Origin: an uncultured Arcobacter sp.
Lineage (GTDB): Bacteria > Campylobacterota > Campylobacteria > Campylobacterales > Arcobacteraceae
Assembly (NCBI GenBank): GCA_913062735.1
Contig: CAJXWI010000173.1
Span: 1-6,043 of the forward strand
DNA: 6,043 nucleotides
Direction: 5' to 3'
Made by a program: the position numbers and the translations under genes. Positions within the stretch are counted from its first letter, which is position 1. Each line of letters opens with the position of its first letter. A model generated the notes under the pieces. That model did no database searches, was not told the DNA's origin, and saw nothing but the letters and a program-made list of their open reading frames with translations. Below, piece after piece: positions 1 to 6,043 of this stretch.

Positions 1-1522
1 AATGAATGTTTATATTATTAGAATAAGAATCTTTTAATTCATTAATTAAAATGTCAAAATACTCATAAGCATTAATATAAGAAATATTATCTTGTGTATA
101 TAAAAGTTCATGTAAGTGGCTCATTGCAGAGATTCTATTTTGTATAGTAAGGAAAAGATCTTTTGTATTCTCATCTTCTATTTCATCACTTTGAAGACGT
201 ATTAAAGATACTATGGTTTGCATATTATTCTTTACACGGTGATTTAATTCTTTTAATAATAAACCTTTTTCATTTAAGGCAATTTTTAGATCCTTCGTTT
301 TTTCATTCACCTTTATTTCTAAGCGATATTTTTCATTTTCTTGTTGAGTAATGAGCCTGTTTTTCGCTTCTTCTTTATCTTTTTGCAAATAATTAATTCT
401 ATCTGCTAAGGCAATAGCAAATATAATTACTTCACATAAGAGCATGGATTCAATCATATATGGAAAATATTCATAAAAATCGAATAAGCCTGAACTAGAG
501 ATAAACATTAAAACAATAGCAAGAGCAATTAAGAACCAGCCAAACAAGATAAAATAAGCTGCACGTACTTTTTTAATAGCAGAATAAATAGTAATAAAAA
601 CCAAGTATATTAATAAGAGTAAATTGAGTATATTTCTGTATTTGTCATAAGAGTCACTTAATACAAATATCAAAACAGATAAAGGAATAAGTATTAAAAA
701 AGTATTTAAAATAAAATTTAAGCGTCTGTATTTTTTAATATTAAGGGATTTTTTTGTAAACAGTGCCAATGCAAAAATAGGAAAAGAGACAATGGCTGAG
801 GCTAAGTTTACTACAATAGGAAGGAAGGATGCTTCTAAAAGATAAATATTTGCCATACCCACATACATTAAATGATGTATTACAATTCCTAAAACATACA
901 AAACATAATAAAAATAAGAGATGTCTTTTGTGAAAAAATAAATAAATAAATTGTAAATAGCTAAAATTAACATAGCACCAAAAAATAAAGCCAAAATTAG
1001 CTGATGTTGTATTTCTTGTGAATAAAAATCTTCTTCTTGCCAAAGCTTTAATTTTACAATTAAAGAAGTAATATGTGAGCTTACTTTTAAATAATAGGTT
1101 TTACTTTCATATGCATTTAAGTGAATCTTGAACGTGGGATTAATATTCGTCCTTGAAGTATTTATATTTAGCAAGCCATCTGTTTCATGTCTGTTCTTAT
1201 CAAAAAAATCAATATTACTTGTTAATGAATTTTGATACTCTAAGATTTTTTCAATACTTTTATTGGAAGTATTTTTAAGGCTAAATTTAATCCATACATT
1301 AAAATCAGGAGAATACCCGTAACTTAAAACACTTTTATCATTCTTTACAAATAACAGTTTTTTATTTTTTACTTCTTCTAAGTTCTTCATTTTACTTTTG
1401 TCTATATAAATAAAAGAAGAAGGAAGTAGGTCTATAAATGAAGTGTTTTCATTAATTAACACGGAATTTGCAAAAAGAGCATTTGAAATAAACAGTATAA
1501 AGAGTAAAAGACTTTTTTTCAT
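1..1522 (-). CDS. 7TMR-DISM sensor histidine kinase with HisKA_2 box (3' end outside window)
   Basis: Membrane sensor kinase, 507 codons visible and open at the left edge, so the ATPase domain is missing from view. Seen: a signal peptide (residues 1-18, ending ALFA before N19), then a periplasmic domain with W77IKFSLKN84, the kind of motif found in 7TMR-DISM extracellular domain 2. Seven hydrophobic segments follow at about 175-197, 204-224, 233-255, 269-288, 298-316, 321-345 and 356-373; the first carries the YNLFIYFF signature of the 7TMR-DISM family. A charged, probably coiled-coil linker (about 375-420) leads to KELNHRVKNNMQTIVSLIRL, a HisKA_2 box whose H428 is the expected phosphoacceptor. 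Known of the family: the periplasmic domain is thought to bind small molecules, often carbohydrate-like. The ligand here is unknown. The start is the ATG at 1522, chosen because it begins the signal peptide; the ribosome site is weak (AGG, 9 bases upstream). No partner regulator is in view; one may lie beyond position 1. Confidence 0.93.
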   Translation of the reverse strand, partial: MKKSLLLFILFISNALFANSVLINENTSFIDLLPSSFIYIDKSKMKNLEEVKNKKLLFVKNDKSVLSYGYSPDFNVWIKFSLKNTSNKSIEKILEYQNSLTSNIDFFDKNRHETDGLLNINTSRTNINPTFKIHLNAYESKTYYLKVSSHITSLIVKLKLWQEEDFYSQEIQHQLILALFFGAMLILAIYNLFIYFFTKDISYFYYVLYVLGIVIHHLMYVGMANIYLLEASFLPIVVNLASAIVSFPIFALALFTKKSLNIKKYRRLNFILNTFLILIPLSVLIFVLSDSYDKYRNILNLLLLIYLVFITIYSAIKKVRAAYFILFGWFLIALAIVLMFISSSGLFDFYEYFPYMIESMLLCEVIIFAIALADRINYLQKDKEEAKNRLITQQENEKYRLEIKVNEKTKDLKIALNEKGLLLKELNHRVKNNMQTIVSLIRLQSDEIEDENTKDLFLTIQNRISAMSHLHELLYTQDNISYINAYEYFDILINELKDSYSNNINIH

Positions 1523-1546
1523 AAATTTAGGCCTATTTTTTTTCTA

Positions 1547-1552
1547 ATTGTA
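1547..1552 (-). promoter_or_regulatory. Candidate -10 box for the 7TMR-DISM kinase
   Basis: Read on the minus strand the hexamer is TACAAT, about 25 bases before the kinase ATG. No proper -35 is seen: TTGACT at 1563-1568 is only 10 bases away. A run of nine T lies directly upstream on this strand, in line with Campylobacterota promoters, which often rely on AT-rich tracts in place of a -35. This is a by-eye call. Confidence 0.35.
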
Positions 1553-1586
1553 CTAAAAAAAAAGTCAATAAAAGCTAAGTGTACTA

Positions 1587-1598
1587 TTGAAATTTCAA
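1587..1598. repeat. Perfect 12-bp palindrome, possible operator
   Basis: TTGAAATTTCAA reads the same on both strands and sits midway in the intergenic region between the two divergent genes. It could be a dimeric regulator site serving either promoter. In sequence this AT-rich a 12-bp palindrome can also arise by chance, so the functional call is weak. A second AT-only symmetric element, AAATTT twice with a 2-base spacer, follows at 1607-1620. Confidence 0.3.
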
Positions 1599-1627
1599 GA
1601 ATTAATAAATTTGTAAATTTGTCTTTT

Positions 1628-1651
1628 CTGTGACGCAAACTGTGACGCAGA
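1628..1651 (+). promoter_or_regulatory. Tandem 12-bp repeat, probable activator binding site
   Basis: Two head-to-tail copies, CTGTGACGCAAA and CTGTGACGCAGA, differ at one base of twelve. They stand out as GC-richer than everything around them. The second copy falls where the -35 of the downstream gene would be, given a TATAAT at 1666-1671, and neither copy is a good -35. Direct repeats with roughly one-turn spacing overlapping -35 are typical of sites for OmpR/PhoB-type activators (established for that family). The 12-base period is slightly longer than the classical 11, and no such regulator is encoded in the window. Function is inferred from position and structure. Confidence 0.5.
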
Positions 1652-1665
1652 TATGATATTGTATA

Positions 1666-1671
1666 TATAAT
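1666..1671 (+). promoter_or_regulatory. Candidate -10 box for the DUF2779-like gene
   Basis: A perfect TATAAT lies 20 bases before the ATG at 1692, giving a short leader. An alternative TATGAT is at 1652-1657. With a 17-base spacer the -35 position holds TGACGC, which is poor, so the promoter would probably need an activator at the tandem repeat just upstream. A purine-rich ribosome site (AAGAAG, 1682-1687) lies 4 bases from the start codon. Confidence 0.45.
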
Positions 1672-1691
1672 ATAGATTAATAAGAAGTGAA

Positions 1692-2102
1692 ATGACAAAA
1701 AAAATTATACACAAAACATACATTAAAAAAAATACAAAATGCATTAGAACGTATTTTAATAATTTGACTTACCCCATTTATTATTTGGAACTAAGTAAGC
1801 TTAAACAAAGTGAAAAAGAATACAGTTCTTTTTCGTATTCTTTGCATATAGAATATGAAGATGATAGTATTGAACATAAAGAGCTGCATATAAAAGATGA
1901 TTCTTCTTCTTACTTAAATTTAGCAGCTCTTATATGTAAAGACATTCCCAATAATGTGACAGTGTTAAGTGCAAATATTAAGACTCAAAAAAGTATTATT
2001 AAAGAATTAGCGATAAAATACGAATCCCTAAGCCCTAATTTAATTGCGATTTATGAAAACAGTAAAGATTTACATTTGGCAATAAAAACGAGTAAAGAGT
2101 AA
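1692..2102 (+). CDS. Small stand-alone DUF2779-like protein, probably non-catalytic
   Basis: A 136-residue soluble protein with no signal peptide or membrane segment. From memory of the family, it resembles the DUF2779 domain along most of its length: LTYPIYYLELS (25-35) matches the YPxYFLDFET entry, FSYSLHIEYEDDSIEHKEL (47-65) matches the FQYSLHxLxxGxLEHKEF core, and IPNNVTVLSANIKTQKSIIKELA (85-107) matches the segment that usually holds YNxxFEK. In larger family members this region has an RNase H/exonuclease-like look with conserved acids. Here LDFET has become LELSK, YNxxFEK has become SANIKTQ, and only the late D-L (126-127) persists. The N-terminal half of full-length family proteins is absent. 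I infer a catalytically dead relative, perhaps a binding or regulatory protein, or a decaying gene still in frame. The start is the first ATG. The gene is alone on its strand, convergent with the histidine kinase gene, with one base between their stop codons. Confidence 0.75.
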   Translation: MTKKIIHKTYIKKNTKCIRTYFNNLTYPIYYLELSKLKQSEKEYSSFSYSLHIEYEDDSIEHKELHIKDDSSSYLNLAALICKDIPNNVTVLSANIKTQKSIIKELAIKYESLSPNLIAIYENSKDLHLAIKTSKE

Positions 2103-2103
2103 T

Positions 2104-3186
2104 TTAAAAGCGAATTTCAAAAACAGCTTCTTGTTTTTGATTGTATGCTTTTATATTTCCCTTATGTTCTTTGATGATTTTTTGAGCAATATTTAATCCT
2201 AATCCAATGCCTGAATAATCTTTAGTACTAATAAAGGGTTCAAATATCTGATGAATAATGTCTTCATTGATACCAGTGCCTGCATTATCTCTAAAAATAA
2301 GAAAGATTCCTTTTTCATTTTGATAGATAAAAATATTTAAAGCTCTTTTTTTTAGATCTTTTTTACTTTTAAAAAACTCATCGTAAGCATTACTTAATAG
2401 GATAAGGATAACTTGCTCAATTTTGTCTTTGTTAAATTCAAAAAATATTTTTTCTTCATTCTTTTTCATATCCAAGGAAAATGCGTTATTATTAATGAAT
2501 ATATTCATGTGATTTTTACTGTGATGAAAAAATAAATTTAAAGATTGAATAAGCACCGCATATAAATTATAGTTCTTTTTTTGATCAGGGCTTTTTTTAA
2601 CCAATTCATTACTGTTTCTAACAATACTTTCCATACGTGTGATACTTGATTTAATAGAATCAATATGATGTTTGTTTTGTTTATTAATACTACTGTTTTC
2701 TTCAAGTTCTAATTCTAAGAGTTCAAGATTATTTTTCATAATGGTTAAGGGGGTATTTATTTCATGACTCATACCAGCAAACATTTTTCCAATGGATTCT
2801 AATTTAATACGTCTTATTTGTTTTTTTCTTAGGCTGTTTATTTTAGAGATATTCTTCAAAATAACAATGCTTAAATCATTATTTTTAATGGCTTTTATTT
2901 TGAATTCATATGTTTTATTTTCTTGCTCAAGAATTAAATTATAGTTCTTATTTTTTGCAAGCAATAAATCAAACCAGCTTTTTATTGAATAAGCATTGAG
3001 ATATTGTCCATTTGTTTTAGGCGGAAAATGTTTTTTTATTTCTTTTTTATTTTTAAATAAAAGCTTAAAGTTGAAGCGTTTATTAAAACTGTTATTGCTT
3101 AATAAAAGCTGCTTATTTTCATCAAATAAAAGTACTAAGTCATTGCTATTATCTAATAATAAATCAATAAATTCTTCTTTGTACAT
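2104..3186 (-). CDS. Soluble PAS-domain sensor histidine kinase
   Basis: Cytoplasmic kinase of 360 residues with no membrane segment. Numbering from the ATG at 3186: a PAS-like sensor domain covers about 5-115 (FIDLLLDNSNDLVLLFDEN near its start), followed by a short helical linker. The HisKA box is GMSHEINTPLTIMKNNLEL with phosphoacceptor H141. The HATPase domain has all its boxes: N266 in LLSNAYDE, the G1 box DNAGTGI (D300), the F box FEPF (315-318) and the G2 box GIGLGL (326-331). The domain set is complete, so an active kinase is expected. The signal is unknown. An in-frame TTG at 3204 would add six residues, but the ATG is preferred because it overlaps the preceding stop in TAATG, the usual sign of translational coupling. 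It is the last gene of the receptor-receiver-kinase operon, and its partner is most likely the receiver next door. Confidence 0.92.
   Translation of the reverse strand: MYKEEFIDLLLDNSNDLVLLFDENKQLLLSNNSFNKRFNFKLLFKNKKEIKKHFPPKTNGQYLNAYSIKSWFDLLLAKNKNYNLILEQENKTYEFKIKAIKNNDLSIVILKNISKINSLRKKQIRRIKLESIGKMFAGMSHEINTPLTIMKNNLELLELELEENSSINKQNKHHIDSIKSSITRMESIVRNSNELVKKSPDQKKNYNLYAVLIQSLNLFFHHSKNHMNIFINNNAFSLDMKKNEEKIFFEFNKDKIEQVILILLSNAYDEFFKSKKDLKKRALNIFIYQNEKGIFLIFRDNAGTGINEDIIHQIFEPFISTKDYSGIGLGLNIAQKIIKEHKGNIKAYNQKQEAVFEIRF
2117..2140 (+). terminator. AT-rich hairpin just past the DUF2779-like gene, weak terminator candidate
   Basis: A perfect 9-bp inverted repeat (TCAAAAACA and TGTTTTTGA) with a 6-base loop lies 14 bases beyond the stop of the plus-strand gene, inside the 3' end of the opposing kinase gene. 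The stem is almost all A-T and no clean U-tract follows, so termination would be inefficient. It is the only hairpin I found at this convergent junction. Confidence 0.25.
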
Positions 3187-3554
3187 TAATGTATTTCTAG
3201 GCAATCTAATACTTTGTTTTCTACATCTCTTAAAGAAACAAAAGGTTTTGTTAAATAATCATCTGCCCCAATTTTTTTAGAAGAAATTGCCTTATCTAAA
3301 GTTGAATAAGCAGTCATCATAATTACTTTTGTTTGAGGTACTTCTTTTTTAACCTTTTCTAAAAAATCTATTCCATTAAGCTCTGGCATCATAATATCCA
3401 ATACAATAAGTTTATACTTAGCCCTTAGCACCTCTTTAAGTGCTTCTTGTGGGTTGGAAAAAACATCTATTTTAAAACGTTTACTTCTTGATAAATACTG
3501 TTTAAGCGAATCTAATATTAGCTCTTCATCATCGATTATTGCAATTCTTTTCAT
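3186..3554 (-). CDS. Single-domain (CheY-like) response regulator
   Basis: Receiver domain of 122 residues with nothing after it, so there is no DNA-binding or enzymatic output. The full phosphorylation site is visible: acidic pair D8-D9, phosphoacceptor D53 in VLDIMMPELNG, switch T81 in MMTAY, aromatic Y100 and the conserved K103-P104 in YLTKPF. Output must come from protein-protein contact or from passing phosphate onward. It could bind a flagellar motor as CheY does, act as a phosphate sink, or control another protein. The start ATG is 2 bases after the receptor stop and has a strong ribosome site within the receptor's last codons. Its stop overlaps the kinase start by one base. The gene order makes the neighbouring PAS kinase the likely phosphodonor (inference). 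Confidence 0.94.
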   Translation of the reverse strand: MKRIAIIDDEELILDSLKQYLSRSKRFKIDVFSNPQEALKEVLRAKYKLIVLDIMMPELNGIDFLEKVKKEVPQTKVIMMTAYSTLDKAISSKKIGADDYLTKPFVSLRDVENKVLDCLEIH

Positions 3555-3556
3555 GT

Positions 3557-6022
3557 TTATCCTTCTTTACAATTCATTATTTTACTTGTGTCTAATGCTT
3601 CAAAAATTAAACTACTGGCTTCTTGAATTTCATTGTTTACTGCTAGCAGTTGTTCGTTACTTGCGCTGTTCTTATTTAATTCTAGATAATGCTTTATTTT
3701 TTCATGCGTTAAGCTATTATTCTTTACTAGGACTTCCCAATGCTCACCTTGAACATAGTTTTCTTTATTTAAAATAGAAGCTTCAATCCACTTCCCAAGA
3801 CTTGTTTCATTGCTTTCTTGTATGCTATAGGCTTCCTTATTAACAAGGTTTAAAAAAGATTCTTCTTTAAAGGTAATATGATCAAGTTTTAAGCTGTTTA
3901 GCTTATTTGAAAAGTCCATATCAGAAACTTGTAAATGAGCTTTTTTATTATATGTACTGGAACTTGCTATTTGAATTAATTTATTTGATAAGTCTTGCAC
4001 TTCTTTTGACATAGAAGAAATAGAACTAGCATCAGAAGCATTTTCTTGTGTATTTTTATCCAGATTTGAAATAGCATTGTTAATATCTTGCATAGAACTG
4101 TCTTGTTTTCTTGAGGCTTTTGTTACTAAATCAATGATATTTTTTGTTTGTGTTATTTTATCCTTTAAGTCATCGTAGCCCTCAATCATAGCTTTTGAAA
4201 TCTCTTTTCCTTCTTTTGATGTTGTGGTTGCTGAGGATACAAGTGTTTTAATATCTTTTGCTGCTTGGGCTGAAGAGTTTGCAAGGTTTCTTACTTCTTG
4301 TGCAACTACTGCAAAACCTTTTCCTGCCTCACCTGCGGTTGCTGCTTCAACTGCTGCGTTAAGGGATAAAATATTTGTTTGGAAAGCGATTTGGTCAATT
4401 AATACAATTGAATCGTTTATAGAGGTAACTTGTTCATTTAAACTCTCCATGGCTTCAGTGGTTTCATTTGCTAAAGATTCACCTTTTTGAACTGCAGAGG
4501 TTACTTGTTTTGCATATTCTGACATTTTATTAATGCTCTCATTATTACTTATGATAGTTGCAGTTATTTCTTCAAGAGCTGCTGCTGTTTCTTCAATAGA
4601 AGCAGCAGTTGAATTGGCGTTTGTATTTAAATGGTTTACATTGGAAACCAATATATCCGCACTGCCTTTAAGTCCTAGACCAATACTTTTGTTACTGGTT
4701 AACATTTGAGTGGTGGCAACTCCTAGCATATTTACATTGGTACATAATTTTAAAATGGTTCCTTCAATACCTTTTGTATCAACTTGTGGCAAATAATTGT
4801 AAGTGGCATAACTAGATAGAACACTTAAAATATTATTGATATTAGCATTGAGGTTTTCCAACATTTCATTAATGACGTTTTTAAGTTCATTGAGTTCATC
4901 TGTATTAGACTCCTTGGTAATTCTTGTGGATAAATGTCCTACTTTAATTTTATTGGCCACATGGGTTGCATCATCAATTAAAGCTCGGTCTTTTTCAATA
5001 TTTACTTTTGTATTGGTGATACTTTGATTAATAATTTTGGCCATCTTACCAATTTCATCATTGTTTTTGTCATTTAATAATTCAACTTCTTTTGTTTCAT
5101 TATTTACAAATGAGAAAAATTGAACCAAGCCTTTTTCAAAAGCACTTAATGATGTAGAAATAGTTCTGCTAATATATAATAAAGCAAGTACAACTAAAGT
5201 AGCTACTAATATTGTAAAAATAAGAGAAAAGGTGGCAATCTCTTCAGTTTTTTCACTTTGAAGTTTATTGATTAATTTGGTAAGATTTTTTAGTGCATCT
5301 GTAGATTTATGTATTATTTTTCTCATGTCTCCTAAAAGCCCTGATTTACTGTTTAAACCTTTAACTTCTTCCAGTTGAACCAGTTTGCTAAAACTTAATT
5401 TGTACTCACCCAATAAGTCATGCATCTGGATGTATTCATTGTCTGTGTTTAACTTGTCTATTTTTTTATTAAAACTATCAAGATATTTTTTGTCACTTCG
5501 TAACATGAAATCTTTTTCTTGTTTTCTTAAGTCGTAAACTTTGGCCAATAAACCAGTATCATTGGATTTTTTGGCATACTCTTGTACTTGATGTACTTTA
5601 CTTCTTAATGCACCATACAAGCCATCTTTTGGGTTTAATCCAATTTCTTGCTGGGTGAGAACGAGTTTTTCAAAGATGTTTGCATATTCGTGAACAATTG
5701 TATCATAGGCAGTTAAGTTTGTTGTGTCCGCATCAAAGTGATTTAGTTCTAGTTTTAATTTTCTTGAGATATCTTCAATGGTTTTAATTACTTTTTTTGA
5801 ACTTGCAAGATACTTAACGTCTTTTCTTGCTAAAAAATCTTTTTCGTGTTTTCGCAGGGTTAACATTTGAATATTTAATTCTTCAGAATCATGATCCATT
5901 GCTGCAATTATTTTCATATCCGTTATCGCTTTATTTTCCATAATAAGGATAACAACAAAACTCAAGGTAACTAAAATAGCCAAAGCAATAAGTTTGCTTT
6001 TGATGGTCATATTATTGATCAT
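3557..6022 (-). CDS. Methyl-accepting chemotaxis protein with HBM sensor and CZB-like tail
   Basis: Inner-membrane chemoreceptor of 821 residues. TM1 is about 8-28 and TM2 about 264-285. The periplasmic part (about 35-260) is a helical bimodular (HBM) domain, shown by two copies of its motif, [17 protein letters not shown] (56-72) and [17 protein letters not shown] (165-181), each followed by a glycine-rich partner ([13 protein letters not shown] at 128-140 and [13 protein letters not shown] at 222-234). Known HBM receptors such as Pseudomonas McpS bind organic acids; the ligand here is unknown. HAMP-like helices span about 286-400, in two parts. The MCP signalling domain has a canonical tip, [20 protein letters not shown] then [18 protein letters not shown] (542-581), for CheA/CheW contact. 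A CZB-like zinc domain (about 704-812) keeps H715, GKW (743-745), H773 and H778 but has T740 where Cys is expected. The first ATG is used: AAGGA lies 6 bases upstream. It is the first visible gene of the operon, and its promoter is outside the window. Confidence 0.95.
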   Translation of the reverse strand: MINNMTIKSKLIALAILVTLSFVVILIMENKAITDMKIIAAMDHDSEELNIQMLTLRKHEKDFLARKDVKYLASSKKVIKTIEDISRKLKLELNHFDADTTNLTAYDTIVHEYANIFEKLVLTQQEIGLNPKDGLYGALRSKVHQVQEYAKKSNDTGLLAKVYDLRKQEKDFMLRSDKKYLDSFNKKIDKLNTDNEYIQMHDLLGEYKLSFSKLVQLEEVKGLNSKSGLLGDMRKIIHKSTDALKNLTKLINKLQSEKTEEIATFSLIFTILVATLVVLALLYISRTISTSLSAFEKGLVQFFSFVNNETKEVELLNDKNNDEIGKMAKIINQSITNTKVNIEKDRALIDDATHVANKIKVGHLSTRITKESNTDELNELKNVINEMLENLNANINNILSVLSSYATYNYLPQVDTKGIEGTILKLCTNVNMLGVATTQMLTSNKSIGLGLKGSADILVSNVNHLNTNANSTAASIEETAAALEEITATIISNNESINKMSEYAKQVTSAVQKGESLANETTEAMESLNEQVTSINDSIVLIDQIAFQTNILSLNAAVEAATAGEAGKGFAVVAQEVRNLANSSAQAAKDIKTLVSSATTTSKEGKEISKAMIEGYDDLKDKITQTKNIIDLVTKASRKQDSSMQDINNAISNLDKNTQENASDASSISSMSKEVQDLSNKLIQIASSSTYNKKAHLQVSDMDFSNKLNSLKLDHITFKEESFLNLVNKEAYSIQESNETSLGKWIEASILNKENYVQGEHWEVLVKNNSLTHEKIKHYLELNKNSASNEQLLAVNNEIQEASSLIFEALDTSKIMNCKEG
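3560..3565 (-). promoter_or_regulatory. Ribosome binding site of the response regulator, inside the receptor gene
   Basis: GAAGGA on the minus strand lies 5 bases before the regulator ATG and within the last codons of the chemoreceptor gene. It fixes the regulator start and indicates strong independent initiation despite the 2-base intergenic gap. Confidence 0.7.
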
Positions 6023-6028
6023 AATAAA

Positions 6029-6033
6029 TCCTT
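6029..6033 (-). promoter_or_regulatory. Ribosome binding site of the chemoreceptor
   Basis: AAGGA on the minus strand lies 6 bases before the ATG at 6022. It favours that start over the second Met four codons later. Only 21 bases upstream of the start are in the window, so no promoter can be judged. Confidence 0.7.
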
Positions 6034-6043
6034 TTTACTCTTT

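Noticed and set aside
163..351. Plus-strand open frame of 62 codons
   Set aside because: It lies antisense to the linker and HisKA_2 box of the 7TMR-DISM kinase, whose frame is continuous and conserved. Its translation has no recognisable features.
741..1043. Minus-strand open frame of 100 codons
   Set aside because: It is a shifted frame inside the membrane region of the 7TMR-DISM kinase. The kinase frame gives the seven-helix signature and this one does not.
1563..1568. TTGACT as a -35 for the 7TMR-DISM kinase
   Set aside because: It is only 10 bases from the candidate -10, too close for a sigma-70 promoter.
3184..3204. TTG at 3204 as the start of the PAS kinase
   Set aside because: It has no ribosome site and would give a 19-base overlap. 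The ATG at 3186 forms TAATG with the regulator stop, a common coupled start. The six-residue difference does not affect any domain.
3186..3554. Naming the receiver cheY
   Set aside because: The phosphorylation site is conserved, but so it is in all receivers. The neighbouring kinase is not CheA, and motor-binding features cannot be judged from this sequence alone.
2996..3777. Two plus-strand open frames (2996-3280 and 3454-3777)
   Set aside because: Both are antisense to the kinase, receiver and receptor genes. Their leucine, serine and lysine richness is that expected from antisense of AT-rich coding DNA.
4224..5027. Two plus-strand open frames (4224-4490 and 4836-5027)
   Set aside because: They are antisense to the MCP signalling and HAMP parts. 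The alanine-rich look of the first mirrors the alanine-rich receptor tip on the other strand.

Overview
The window is strongly AT-rich and densely coded. It looks like a chromosomal stretch from a member of the Campylobacterota, most likely the Arcobacter group. Three things point there: the low GC content, the layout of the chemoreceptor after its second membrane segment (a '[10 protein letters not shown]...[11 protein letters not shown]' stretch before a second HAMP-like helix pair, typical of Campylobacterota receptors), and the local density of sensory genes. The taxonomic call is an inference from these features, not a measured match.

Layout, left to right. Positions 1-1522 (minus strand, 3' end outside the window) encode a membrane histidine kinase with a signal peptide, a 7TMR-DISM extracellular domain, seven membrane helices and a HisKA_2 dimerisation/phosphoacceptor box. 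Positions 1523-1691 form a divergent intergenic region. It holds candidate promoters for both flanking genes, a GC-richer tandem 12-bp repeat (1628-1651) and a perfect 12-bp palindrome (1587-1598). Positions 1692-2102 (plus strand) encode a 136-residue protein resembling the DUF2779 domain standing alone, with its expected nuclease-type acidic residues apparently lost. Positions 2104-6022 (minus strand) are a compact three-gene operon, transcribed right to left: a chemoreceptor (HBM sensor, HAMP, MCP signalling domain, CZB-like tail), then a receiver-only response regulator, then a soluble PAS-type histidine kinase.

How the genes may work together. The operon is very tight: 2 bases separate the receptor from the regulator, and the regulator stop overlaps the kinase start in TAATG. 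The three products are therefore probably made together. The kinase and the CheY-like receiver are an obvious cognate pair. Whether the chemoreceptor signals to them, or only to a CheA encoded elsewhere, cannot be decided from sequence. The 7TMR-DISM kinase is a separate transcription unit whose partner is probably to the left of the window.

The most notable points are the catalytically degenerate stand-alone DUF2779-like gene behind a tandem-repeat operator, the Cys-to-Thr change in the otherwise recognisable CZB zinc motif, and the receptor-receiver-kinase operon with no cheA or cheW in view. No tRNA, rRNA, CRISPR array, insertion sequence or phage gene was seen.
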